DNA of 27,156 nt, from positions 1-27,156 of the forward strand of contig CAMLDR010000037.1 of assembly GCA_946478775.1 (NCBI GenBank), read 5' to 3'. Below, piece after piece: positions 1 to 7,089 of this stretch. This DNA comes from an uncultured Flavobacteriales bacterium. GTDB taxonomy: Bacteria > Bacteroidota > Bacteroidia > Flavobacteriales > Crocinitomicaceae. The notes beneath the pieces were generated by a model that searched no databases, was not told the origin of the DNA, and saw only the letters and a list, made by a program, of their open reading frames with translations. The position numbers were made by a program, and so were the translations under genes. Each line of letters starts with the position of its first letter. Position 1 is the first letter of the stretch.

Positions 1-149
1 AATTGAATTGCCTCGTACCCATCTCGATCTTGTGTTTTAACCTGAGTTACTACACAAGGACCAGCTTCTATTACTGTGCATGGTGTTGCCTTACCCTCGG
101 CACTGTAGACGCTAGTCATTCCGATTTTTTTACCAATAATTCCAGGCAT
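1..149 (-). CDS. rplC: 50S ribosomal protein L3, N-terminal part (cut by window edge)
   Basis: The reverse strand from an ATG at 149 reads [20 protein letters not shown] and continues in frame to base 1, giving 49 codons. The [10 protein letters not shown] start is the hallmark N-terminus of ribosomal protein L3, an early 23S rRNA-binding assembly protein of the large subunit. The remaining three quarters or more of the protein lies outside the window. Its position directly after rpsJ is the standard S10-operon order, which supports the call. No Shine-Dalgarno sequence precedes the ATG. The upstream 30 nt are very AT-rich with a tandem TTTATAA motif, which is normal for Bacteroidota initiation regions. 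The 100-nt gap to rpsJ is unusually long for this operon and holds a hairpin. Confidence 0.93.
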   Translation of the reverse strand, partial: MPGIIGKKIGMTSVYSAEGKATPCTVIEAGPCVVTQVKTQDRDGYEAIQ

Positions 150-178
150 ACTTTACTAATTATAAATTATAAATTATT

Positions 179-258
179 AAAGTGATGTATTCTTCTGTGA
201 TAGTGGTACATGCGATTAATCGCATGCCCACATTCACACAGAAATTTCATCACACTTT
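179..258 (-). promoter_or_regulatory. Long imperfect hairpin between rpsJ and rplC
   Basis: Four nested arms pair across this segment: 179-187 with 248-258, 193-199 with 237-243, 203-206 with 228-231, and a perfect 18-nt palindrome CATGCGATTAATCGCATG at 209-226 at the tip. Read on the minus strand it starts in the last two sense codons of rpsJ, includes the stop codon, and ends about 30 nt before the rplC ATG. No T-run follows it, so it does not look like an intrinsic terminator. It could be an mRNA processing or stability element, an attenuator, or a protein-binding site. The pairing is seen directly; the role is inference. Confidence 0.6.
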
Positions 259-555
259 AATTTCTACATCAACTCCAGAAGGAAGTTCTAATCTCATTAA
301 CGCATCAACAGTCTTGGAAGAAGAACTGTAGATATCCAACAAACGCTTGTAAGAACACAATTCGAATTGCTCACGCGCTTTCTTGTTAACGTGTGGGGAA
401 CGCAATACCGTGTAAATACGTTTGTGAGTTGGAAGTGGAATTGGACCACTAACTACTGCTCCTGTTGCTTTAACCGTTTTAACGATTTTTTCCGCCGATT
501 TGTCAACCAAGTTGTGATCGTACGACTTTAATTTAATTCTAATTTTTTGGCTCAT
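250..555 (-). CDS. rpsJ: 30S ribosomal protein S10
   Basis: This 101-residue protein begins [20 protein letters not shown] and contains the S10 signature [29 protein letters not shown]. Length and sequence match the family along the whole gene. S10 is a small-subunit protein that binds the 3' domain of 16S rRNA; in many bacteria it also joins NusB in transcription antitermination. The gene lies 12 nt after fusA on the same strand and is very probably co-transcribed with rpsL, rpsG and fusA. The ATG at 553-555 is the natural start. The stop codon (TGA, 250-252) sits inside the arm of the hairpin that separates this gene from rplC. Confidence 0.97.
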   Translation of the reverse strand: MSQKIRIKLKSYDHNLVDKSAEKIVKTVKATGAVVSGPIPLPTHKRIYTVLRSPHVNKKAREQFELCSYKRLLDIYSSSSKTVDALMRLELPSGVDVEIKV

Positions 556-567
556 TACTCGTTTGTA

Positions 568-2673
568 TTAAGCGGAAACTTTTCCATTGATTTTAGCTAT
601 AACCTCTTCTGCAACGTTCTTAGGAGCCTCTGCGTAATGAGAGAATTCCATAGAAGATGTTGCACGTCCTGAAGACAACGTACGTAATTGTGTTACGTAT
701 CCGAACATTTCAGACAAAGGAACGTCAGCTTTAACCACTTTACCTCCTGCTTTATCATCCATACCTTTCATCATACCACGACGACGGTTCAAGTCACCAA
801 CGATGTCTCCCATATTCTCTTCCGGACAAATCACTTCTAATTTCATGATTGGTTCCAACAAGATTGGTTTACAGTTTTTCAATGCATGACGGTAAGCCAT
901 TTTAGCTGCCATCTCGAACGATAATGAATCTGAATCGACCGCGTGGAATGAACCATCAATCAACTCTACTTTCATTGCCTCAACCGGGAACCCGGCTAAA
1001 ACTCCGTTCTTCATAGATTCTTTGAAACCTTTCTCAACAGATGGGATAAATTCACGTGGAATGTTACCTCCTTTAATCGAGTTAACAAATTCCAATCCTG
1101 TTTTTTCCTGATCTGTTTGAGGAGAAATCTTAACCAAAATGTCCGCGAATTTACCGCGTCCACCGGATTGTTTCTTGTACTGCTCACGGTGCTCAACACC
1201 AACAGTGATATCTTCACGGTATGTTACCTGAGGTGCTCCCTGGTTTACTTCAACCTTAAACTCACGACGTAAGCGGTCAACAATAATATCCAGGTGAAGC
1301 TCACCCATTCCGGAGATAATTGTCTGTCCTGACTCCTCGTCTGTGTTAACACGGAACGTCGGATCCTCTTCAGCCAATTTATTCAATCCATTGGATAAAC
1401 GGTCAGCATCTGCCTGAGTTTTAGGCTCAATTGCGATACCAATAACCGGATCAGGGAAATTCATAGATTCAAGAATGATCGGATGCCCTTCAGCACACAA
1501 TGTATCTCCTGTACGAATATCTTTAAATCCAACTACCGCACCGATATCTCCTGCACCTAGTTCATCAATCTGATTTTGCTTGTTTGCGTGCATTTGGAAG
1601 ATACGTGAAATACGCTCCTTGTTGTTGGAACGTGTATTGTAAACGTATGATCCTGCAGGTAATTTACCTGAGTAAGCACGGATAAAACACAAACGACCTA
1701 CGAAAGGATCCGTTGCAATTTTAAAAGCCAATGCAGCAAATGGAGCATCGTAAGATGGCAAACGCTCTTCTTCTTCGTCTGTTTTTGGATTGATTCCAAC
1801 AATGGAACCATTATCCAACGGAGAAGGAAGAATTTCCATTACCATATCCAACATCGCCTGAACACCTTTGTTTTTGAAAGATGAACCACACATCATCGGA
1901 ACTACTTTTCCGGAGATTGTAGCTGCACGTAATGCATTCAAAATCTCACGCTCTGTCAATGAATTCTCGTCTTCGAAGAATTTCTCCATCAAAGTCTCAT
2001 CAAATTCAGCAACTGCTTCCAATAATTCGCTTCTTAAACGTCTTGCTTCGTCAACGATGTCAGCTGGGATTTCAACTTCCTGGAAAGTCATACCCATATC
2101 GTGCTCATTCCATTCGATTCCTTTAAAATTGATCAAGTCAACAACTCCTCTGAAGTTGTCTTCGTCACCAATATTAATTTGCAATGGCAAAGCGTGGCTT
2201 CCCAACATTTCTTTAACCTGTGCACACACGTTTAAGAAATCTGCTCCCTGACGGTCCATTTTGTTAACGAATCCGATACGGGGAACATTGTAGTTATTAG
2301 CCAAACGCCAGTTTGTTTCAGATTGTGGCTCAACACCATCAACTGCCGAGAACAAGAATACCAAACCATCCAATACACGTAACGAACGATTCACCTCAAC
2401 TGTAAAGTCAACGTGTCCCGGAGTATCAATGATATTGATGTGGTAATTATCTCCTCTATATTTCCAATTTACTGTTGTAGCAGCAGAAGTAATGGTAATA
2501 CCACGTTCTTGCTCTTGCTCCATCCAGTCCATTGTAGCACCACCGTCGTGAACTTCACCAATCTTGTGGTTTACACCCGAATAGTAAAGAATACGCTCAG
2601 TAGTTGTTGTTTTCCCAGCATCAATGTGAGCTGCGATACCAATGTTTCTTGTGTATTTAAGATCTCTTGCCAT
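568..2673 (-). CDS. fusA: Translation elongation factor G
   Basis: This 701-residue GTPase catalyses ribosomal translocation of tRNA and mRNA in the cytoplasm. The N-terminal GTP-binding domain has all expected motifs: [13 protein letters not shown] (P-loop, about residues 15-27), [11 protein letters not shown] (switch I), [12 protein letters not shown] (switch II) and NKMDR (guanine specificity). Domains II to V follow at normal length, including the domain IV stretch with GGRGKFAD and the C-terminal [14 protein letters not shown]. The length equals that of a canonical EF-G. The ATG at 2671-2673 lies 3 nt after the rpsG stop, so translation is probably coupled. The rpsG-fusA-rpsJ order without tuf in between is usual for Bacteroidota. 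Confidence 0.98.
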   Translation of the reverse strand: MARDLKYTRNIGIAAHIDAGKTTTTERILYYSGVNHKIGEVHDGGATMDWMEQEQERGITITSAATTVNWKYRGDNYHINIIDTPGHVDFTVEVNRSLRVLDGLVFLFSAVDGVEPQSETNWRLANNYNVPRIGFVNKMDRQGADFLNVCAQVKEMLGSHALPLQINIGDEDNFRGVVDLINFKGIEWNEHDMGMTFQEVEIPADIVDEARRLRSELLEAVAEFDETLMEKFFEDENSLTEREILNALRAATISGKVVPMMCGSSFKNKGVQAMLDMVMEILPSPLDNGSIVGINPKTDEEEERLPSYDAPFAALAFKIATDPFVGRLCFIRAYSGKLPAGSYVYNTRSNNKERISRIFQMHANKQNQIDELGAGDIGAVVGFKDIRTGDTLCAEGHPIILESMNFPDPVIGIAIEPKTQADADRLSNGLNKLAEEDPTFRVNTDEESGQTIISGMGELHLDIIVDRLRREFKVEVNQGAPQVTYREDITVGVEHREQYKKQSGGRGKFADILVKISPQTDQEKTGLEFVNSIKGGNIPREFIPSVEKGFKESMKNGVLAGFPVEAMKVELIDGSFHAVDSDSLSFEMAAKMAYRHALKNCKPILLEPIMKLEVICPEENMGDIVGDLNRRRGMMKGMDDKAGGKVVKADVPLSEMFGYVTQLRTLSSGRATSSMEFSHYAEAPKNVAEEVIAKINGKVSA

Positions 2674-2676
2674 TTC

Positions 2677-3147
2677 TTAGAATCTAAAATGTGAAAATGC
2701 CTTGTTAGCTTCAGCCATACGAAGTGTATCTTCTTTCTTCTTGAAAGCAGCACCTTCTTCTTTGGAAGCAGCAATAATTTCAGAGGCCAATTTACCGGCC
2801 ATGGATTTTTCATTACGCTTACGAGCGTAACCAATCAACCATTTCATAGCCAATGACTGCTTACGTCCCTCACGAACAGGTGTAGGGATCTGGAAAGTAG
2901 CTCCACCAACACGACGAGAACGAACCTCCACAGATGGAGTCACGTTATCTAATGCTTTTTTGAACACTTCCAATCCTTCTTGATCTTCTAATTTCTTATC
3001 TACGATCTCTAATGCATCGTAGAAAATTTTGAATGCTAAATTCTTTTTACCAGAGTACATTAAGTTGTTAACGAATTTCGTTACAACAACGTCATTAAAC
3101 TTTGGATCCGGGAGTATCGCAATCTTTTTCGCTTTTCTTCTTCTCAT
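2677..3147 (-). CDS. rpsG: 30S ribosomal protein S7
   Basis: This 156-residue protein begins [19 protein letters not shown]. It contains the S7 core: [14 protein letters not shown], then [19 protein letters not shown], which carries the rRNA-binding residues, and a C-terminal [38 protein letters not shown]7 nucleates assembly of the 30S head and contacts the E-site tRNA. The length is normal for bacteria. It lies 15 nt downstream of rpsL and 3 nt upstream of fusA on the same strand. In enterobacteria S7 represses its own operon translationally; nothing in the short spacers here obviously resembles that site. Confidence 0.97.
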   Translation of the reverse strand: MRRRKAKKIAILPDPKFNDVVVTKFVNNLMYSGKKNLAFKIFYDALEIVDKKLEDQEGLEVFKKALDNVTPSVEVRSRRVGGATFQIPTPVREGRKQSLAMKWLIGYARKRNEKSMAGKLASEIIAASKEEGAAFKKKEDTLRMAEANKAFSHFRF

Positions 3148-3162
3148 CTCTTAAAAGTTTAA

Positions 3163-3543
3163 TTATTTCTTAGCTTTTGGACGTTTTGTTCCGTACTTAG
3201 AACGACGTTGTGAACGGCCTTCAACACCTGCAGTATCTTCCGCACCGCGAACGATGTGGTAACGAACCCCCGGTAAATCTTTAACCCTTCCACCACGCAC
3301 AAGAACCAAAGAGTGTTCTTGTAAGTTGTGACCTTCTCCACCGATATAGGCATTCACCTCTTTACCGTTGGTAAGACGAACACGCGCTACTTTTCTCATA
3401 GCTGAGTTCGGCTTCTTAGGTGTAGTGGTGTACACACGTACACATACTCCTTTGCGCTGCGGGCAAGAATCCAAAGCCGCTGACTTTGACTTCTTTACTA
3501 CCGCAGTCCTTCCCTTTCGCACTAACTGTTGTATAGTTGGCAT
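3163..3543 (-). CDS. rpsL: 30S ribosomal protein S12
   Basis: This 126-residue decoding-centre protein is the first gene of the str operon. The conserved blocks are [47 protein letters not shown] and [22 protein letters not shown], ending [12 protein letters not shown]. The PKKPNS lysines (residues 43-44 counting Met) and the later RVKDLPG segment are both unmutated, so the sequence predicts the streptomycin-sensitive form. The aspartate of KDLPG is the residue methylthiolated by RimO in bacteria that have it. The ATG at 3541-3543 is preceded by an AT-rich leader of about 60 nt, with a hairpin and a strong Bacteroidota-type promoter upstream. Confidence 0.98.
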   Translation of the reverse strand: MPTIQQLVRKGRTAVVKKSKSAALDSCPQRKGVCVRVYTTTPKKPNSAMRKVARVRLTNGKEVNAYIGGEGHNLQEHSLVLVRGGRVKDLPGVRYHIVRGAEDTAGVEGRSQRRSKYGTKRPKAKK

Positions 3544-3581
3544 ACAGTACTCAAATTTTGATAATTAATAAATATAATATT

Positions 3582-3605
3582 CCCCAAAGAACACACTTTG
3601 AGGGG
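3582..3605 (-). promoter_or_regulatory. Hairpin at the predicted 5' end of the str-operon mRNA
   Basis: On the minus strand CCCCTCAAAG pairs with CTTTGGGG across a 6-nt loop, with a single bulged T. It begins only about 3 nt after the TATCTTTG promoter element, so it would sit at or very near the transcript's 5' end. A 5'-terminal stem could protect the mRNA from 5'-dependent decay or act as an autoregulatory site. The pairing is seen; the function is inference. Confidence 0.5.
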
Positions 3606-3607
3606 TG

Positions 3608-3637
3608 CAAAGATAGATAGAAAAACTTTAAATGCAA
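3608..3637 (-). promoter_or_regulatory. Bacteroidota-type promoter of the rpsL-rpsG-fusA-rpsJ operon
   Basis: The minus strand has TTG (3635-3637), a 19-nt spacer, then TATCTTTG (3608-3615). This matches the -33 TTG and -7 TAnnTTTG consensus of the primary sigma factor in Bacteroidota. It predicts a start near 3600-3604 and a leader of about 60 nt before rpsL. It is the best promoter match in the window. Confidence 0.75.
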
Positions 3638-3709
3638 GTGATTCAGGAAAAAAGTGCTGTTTTTGAACAAATTAGTGTTGATGAAATAATCCTGGGAAAA
3701 CTTTAAATG

Positions 3710-3734
3710 AAAAAAGCGACCCGAAAGCCGCTTT
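3710..3734 (-). terminator. Intrinsic terminator after the tandem T9SS-protein genes
   Basis: On the minus strand AAAGCGGC pairs with GTCGCTTT (one G-T wobble) around a TTTCGG loop, followed by a run of six T. It lies about 25 nt after the stop codon of the 3760-4686 gene and ends that transcription unit before the str-operon promoter. Confidence 0.75.
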
Positions 3735-3759
3735 CATTTTATGGAACAAATTTAATCAT

Positions 3760-4686
3760 TTATCTCCCCAAAAGTTGAATCGGTTTTACAATGTGTTCTC
3801 CGTTTGCGTTTTCAATATTCAAATAATAGGTCCCCTGAGGTAATTCTGAAAGATCAATTTCCTTTAAAGTAAGATTTGGCTCAAATTCTTTCAAAGTTGT
3901 TCCCAGTATATTCATGACCCGAATAATCTTCAACGGAATTTCAGATAATAGTTCTATATTTCCTGAAGACGGATTTGGAAAAACGGAAACCTTACCGAAG
4001 GACTGCTCGTCAACACCCAAATAGTATTCACAAGCTCCACCGGTTGGATTATAGTACAAACTGTCATCCTCAAAACATAGAAAAGTTAACTCATCCGGAT
4101 CAAAACCTCCTTGAGTATCACACCATCTTTCCCTGGGAAACAAATAATCCAGTGCAGCACCAAAACGGGCATTCACTTTCCCGCTCACATGAAAACCCGC
4201 ATTCGGTCCATAACCTAAATAAAGTTCCGGATAAATCTGCCCGCCAATATTCACCGACCCAACAGATTGTACGATGCAAACAGATGTATCGTTACAAGGG
4301 GGTATAGGCATATCTCCAGTTTTCAAAATCCATTGATCATTTACCTGTGCCGAGAAGTCAAACAAGACGGAAAAATGGTCCTGATCCCAATGATAAACAG
4401 TGTCGTTTGAGTAATAAACGATCCCTCCAAAATAATTGGTAATAAACTCCTGTATATCTCCCTGTGGGTTAATGTGTTCGAACGAATGTTTAACTGCCTT
4501 GAGTTTTTTGCAGACTTTATTTTGAATGGTTGTATCACCACTATCCCATACTTTGACATAACCAGTACCGGAATAACTAATATTCGTAAATCTAAAATGC
4601 CAAACTGCATTCTCTTTTATCCAATTTGTCTGGGAAAATCCCGACAAGCTGATCAAAGCAAAAATGAATAGTAAACTTCTTTTCAT
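3760..4686 (-). CDS. Secreted protein with T9SS C-terminal sorting domain, tandem paralog 1
   Basis: This 308-residue protein has three parts. Residues 1-19 are a Sec signal peptide (MKRSLLFIFALISLSGFSQ). The central region of about 200 residues is unrecognised. The last 75 or so residues are a type A Por-secretion tail, starting VSVFPNPSSG and ending in a GTYYLNIENANGEHIVKPIQLLGR-like strand. Such proteins cross the inner membrane by Sec and the outer membrane by the type IX system, which cleaves the tail. The central region has paired cysteines (PPCNDTSVC, RWCDTQGGF, FLCFEDDSLYYNP, GGACEYY), compatible with disulfides. It is clearly paralogous to the gene 26 nt upstream: both share NWIK..AVW, FSVL(F/Y)DF, VNARFG, CF(E/Q)DDSL.YNPT, CEYY and the whole tail. 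No enzymatic motif is evident. It ends at an intrinsic terminator. Confidence 0.85.
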   Translation of the reverse strand: MKRSLLFIFALISLSGFSQTNWIKENAVWHFRFTNISYSGTGYVKVWDSGDTTIQNKVCKKLKAVKHSFEHINPQGDIQEFITNYFGGIVYYSNDTVYHWDQDHFSVLFDFSAQVNDQWILKTGDMPIPPCNDTSVCIVQSVGSVNIGGQIYPELYLGYGPNAGFHVSGKVNARFGAALDYLFPRERWCDTQGGFDPDELTFLCFEDDSLYYNPTGGACEYYLGVDEQSFGKVSVFPNPSSGNIELLSEIPLKIIRVMNILGTTLKEFEPNLTLKEIDLSELPQGTYYLNIENANGEHIVKPIQLLGR

Positions 4687-4712
4687 CTCTTTTTTATTTA
4701 AATAAATCTAGT

Positions 4713-5654
4713 TTATCTACCCGAAAGCTGGATCGACTTAACAACCTGTTCTCCATTCGAATTTTCAATATTCAAAAAATAGGTTCCCTGGGGCAAATCT
4801 GTCAAATCGATTTCTTTTAATGTAAGATTCGCATCAAATTCTTTCAATGTCGCTCCAACCAAATTCATCACCTGAATGTGCTTTAAAGAAATGTCTGACA
4901 ACAATTCAATCTTACCTGTTGAAGGATTAGGAAAAACGGAAATGGCGTTCAATTTCGATTCATTCAATTTAAGATAAGTATAATATTCACAATCTACACT
5001 TGTGGGATTATATGTCAAAGAATCATCCTGAAAACAACGTAATTTATAGTACCTGCCATCATTCGGACTCTGAATGCACCAGCCATTAACAGGAAAAAGT
5101 TGATGTGAGGGACTAAAATCTGATGACATCATTCCAAAGCGAGCATTTACCAAGCCTCCATGCTGGATCGAATTGCTGCTTGAATCACGTGTTTGATAAA
5201 ATGTTGTATTGACTCCATTCAGATTCCCATTATAAATGGAGTCAATGAACAAATAAGAACTATCATTGCACTGTTGATTCTCGCCTCCAATACCCAAAAA
5301 TCTAGTCTGACCTTCCATAACCGTAAAGTCATACAAAACTGAAAACTGGTTGTTTTTCAGATACCAAACAGTATCCTGCTCAAAATAAATATAGTTATAA
5401 GTAGTTGTGACATAATGTGCTTGATCGCCGTTTTGGTTTATGATGAAAATTTCATGATTATCACATTTTAATTTCTGGCAAGTATACCCCTGTAGAGAAG
5501 TATCCCCTATTGTTTCAATTCTTAAGACTCCACCAACGAATCCCGGCATATACCATTCGTAATTCCACACTGCATGCCCTTTGATCCAATTAGAAGACTG
5601 GGCAAGTGCAGATAAACTAATAATAGTAAAAAGAAGAAGTAAACTGTTTTTCAT
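4713..5654 (-). CDS. Secreted protein with T9SS C-terminal sorting domain, tandem paralog 2
   Basis: This 313-residue protein has the same layout as its downstream neighbour: a signal peptide ending SLSALAQ at about residue 19, a central domain of unknown fold, and a type A sorting tail starting ISVFPNPSTGKIELLSD. Conserved features shared with the paralog include NWIKGHAVW, a QKLK cysteine block, QFSVLYDFT, QCNDSS, LVNARFG, RCFQDDSLTYNPT and DCEYY, so the two arose by tandem duplication. The central domains have diverged much more than the tails. It is probably first in a two-gene operon with the 3760-4686 gene; KASIII ends 59 nt upstream on the same strand and could be co-transcribed. The function is unknown; surface or secreted localisation is inferred from the tail. 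Confidence 0.85.
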   Translation of the reverse strand: MKNSLLLLFTIISLSALAQSSNWIKGHAVWNYEWYMPGFVGGVLRIETIGDTSLQGYTCQKLKCDNHEIFIINQNGDQAHYVTTTYNYIYFEQDTVWYLKNNQFSVLYDFTVMEGQTRFLGIGGENQQCNDSSYLFIDSIYNGNLNGVNTTFYQTRDSSSNSIQHGGLVNARFGMMSSDFSPSHQLFPVNGWCIQSPNDGRYYKLRCFQDDSLTYNPTSVDCEYYTYLKLNESKLNAISVFPNPSTGKIELLSDISLKHIQVMNLVGATLKEFDANLTLKEIDLTDLPQGTYFLNIENSNGEQVVKSIQLSGR

Positions 5655-5662
5655 GACAGTCG

Positions 5663-5685
5663 TTTATAAGATTAATTCTTATAAA
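5663..5685. repeat. AT-rich perfect inverted repeat before the 5654 start
   Basis: A 9-bp perfect inverted repeat (TTTATAAGA at 5663-5671, TCTTATAAA at 5677-5685) surrounds a 5-nt centre, 8 nt upstream of the ATG at 5654. It could be an operator or an mRNA stem near the ribosome-binding region, but it is weak because it is almost entirely A and T. A TATCTTTA motif (minus strand, 5684-5691) overlapping its outer edge resembles a -7 element. Confidence 0.35.
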
Positions 5686-5713
5686 GATACCTTATTAGAA
5701 ATTGGTTGGAAAA

Positions 5714-6775
5714 TCAAATCCGGTAACATACCGCATTGATATTCATCCCTGCGCCCACCGAAGCAAACAATACAATGTCTCCCGCCGTAATTTTGTAACC
5801 GTTCAACTCTTCACGCTTCACCATGCTTAATAAAGTAGGAATGGTTGCAACAGAGCTGTTTCCCAATTTATGAATGTTCATAGGCATAACGTGCTCAGGT
5901 ATTTCTGAAAACCCGTAGAGTTTGTATAATTCGCGGGCAATGGCTTCGTCCAGCTTCTCATTTGCCTGGTGAATAAAGATCTTCTTCACATCTGTAATGG
6001 AAACTCCTGCTTTATCCAGACAGTCTTTCATTGCAAGGGGAACATTCTTAATGGCGTATTCGTAGACTTTACGGCCCTTCATTTTGACATAGCGGATCCG
6101 GGGGTCAGACTCCGGGAAGTTTGATTTCCCTAAATTCAGGTAAGTCACCTCATCTTCGCAATGACTCTGAGCACTGAAAGATAGAATCCCTGAATCCGAA
6201 TCCTGCACTTCCAGGATAGTTGCTCCTGCACCGTCCGAAAAGATCATACTGTCCCTGTCATGCTGGTCCAATACACGGCTCAATGCTTCTGCTCCGATCA
6301 CCAAACATTTCTTTGCCATTCCTGCCTGAATGAATGCGTGCGCCTGAATCAGTCCCTGCAGCCAGCCCGGACAACCGAAAATAATATCGTAGGCCACACA
6401 ATTCGGATTTTTAATCCCCAAACTGTTTTTCACCCTGGAAGCAATGGATGGGATCATATCTGTTTGAATGGTGTGTTTGATAACATCGCCAAAATTATGT
6501 GCAACGATAATCTGATCTATTGTTTCGCGGTCACAATTCCCATCCGTGATTGCATCTTCAGCAGCAATGGCTGCCATATCCGAACAATTCAAATCTGAAG
6601 TGGCATACCTTCTTTCTTCAATTCCCGTTATCGTCTCAAACTTCCGGGCAATGGAAGCCGGATCCAATTTGATTGGTTCCTGATTCTCATCGTAGAATTT
6701 ATGCAATGCGAAATCGCCGTTTGTTTTGATTACTGTTGGAATATATCTTCCGATACCTGTAATTACACTTTTCAT
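5714..6775 (-). CDS. 3-oxoacyl-ACP synthase III family (FabH-like) ketosynthase
   Basis: This thiolase-fold enzyme condenses an acyl-CoA or acyl-ACP primer with a malonyl-ACP-type extender in the cytoplasm. The KASIII catalytic triad is intact: Cys in IIFGCPGWLQG (residue 135 from this start), His in IFIHQANEKLDEAI (269) and Asn in KLGNSSVATIPTLL (306). The GAGATILE and GAGMN glycine motifs are also present. At 353 residues it is longer than housekeeping FabH (about 320), because of extra sequence near residues 20-50 (KFYDENQEPIKLDPASIARKFE). This places it with the longer Bacteroidota paralogs whose product is often a specialised lipid, aryl polyene or resorcinol precursor. No other fatty-acid or polyketide gene is adjacent, so the substrate is unknown. 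I chose the ATG at 6773-6775; a TTG six bases upstream is in frame but less likely. Confidence 0.88.
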   Translation of the reverse strand: MKSVITGIGRYIPTVIKTNGDFALHKFYDENQEPIKLDPASIARKFETITGIEERRYATSDLNCSDMAAIAAEDAITDGNCDRETIDQIIVAHNFGDVIKHTIQTDMIPSIASRVKNSLGIKNPNCVAYDIIFGCPGWLQGLIQAHAFIQAGMAKKCLVIGAEALSRVLDQHDRDSMIFSDGAGATILEVQDSDSGILSFSAQSHCEDEVTYLNLGKSNFPESDPRIRYVKMKGRKVYEYAIKNVPLAMKDCLDKAGVSITDVKKIFIHQANEKLDEAIARELYKLYGFSEIPEHVMPMNIHKLGNSSVATIPTLLSMVKREELNGYKITAGDIVLFASVGAGMNINAVCYRI

Positions 6776-6820
6776 GTTCAACTAAAACTTTATAACTAAT
6801 TACAGAAGCTCATGGGGCTC

Positions 6821-6842
6821 CCGATCCGCCGCAGCAGATCGG
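6821..6842 (-). promoter_or_regulatory. GC-rich 9-bp hairpin in the ketosynthase leader
   Basis: On the minus strand CCGATCTGC pairs with GCGGATCGG around a 4-nt TGCG loop. The one non-Watson-Crick pair is a U-G wobble in minus-strand RNA but would be a C-A mismatch in plus-strand RNA. This favours a structured RNA in the ketosynthase transcript. It may also be a dispersed genomic repeat. Confidence 0.5.
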
Positions 6843-6877
6843 CTTGTTCTCCTTTCGAGTGGGGGCGTCTTAATAAT

Positions 6878-6885
6878 CAAAGGTA
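6878..6885 (-). promoter_or_regulatory. Candidate -7 element upstream of the ketosynthase
   Basis: The minus strand reads TACCTTTG, a match to TAnnTTTG, about 100 nt before the ketosynthase ATG. No TTG is found at the ideal 17-23 nt upstream, so support is partial. Confidence 0.35.
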
Positions 6886-7089
6886 ACAACAATTTAAAGG
6901 GAGGTGATTTTTTTAATGTTTTTTATGGGAAGGTTTCGGGAGCAGGTTAAGGAATGAGTAAGACCATTCCGGCACCCTCAATTTTGAAGGCTCTCGTCAT
7001 AAATACCTAACACCATGACAATTAACAAGCTAAAAAGTAGTCGCCAGGAAATTTGGAAGATCTATTTCCCCTTTGAGTAAAGTTGCGAA

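Larger units (their letters stand above)
6776..7089. other. 314-nt intergenic region with leader hairpin and candidate promoter
   Basis: This gap lies between the ketosynthase start and the end of the T9SS-protein gene, both on the minus strand. It contains no credible gene. It holds a candidate -7 element (6878-6885) and a GC-rich hairpin (6821-6842) that would lie in the ketosynthase leader. The block from about 6811 to 6870 is noticeably more GC-rich than the flanking AT-rich sequence. I see no clear intrinsic terminator for the 7090-8010 gene here. Confidence 0.5.

Noticed and set aside
3..185. A short plus-strand frame at the left edge
   Set aside because: It is the antisense of the rplC start, which reads as an unmistakable L3 N-terminus on the minus strand.
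5714..6781. Ketosynthase start at TTG (6779-6781)
   Set aside because: An ATG lies six bases downstream at 6773-6775 and the conserved core begins right after it, so the ATG is more likely.
6845..6862. An AAGGAG-like Shine-Dalgarno motif on the minus strand in the ketosynthase leader
   Set aside because: No start codon follows at usable distance, and Bacteroidota rarely use such sites; a downstream ATG-to-stop frame of five codons is too short to claim.
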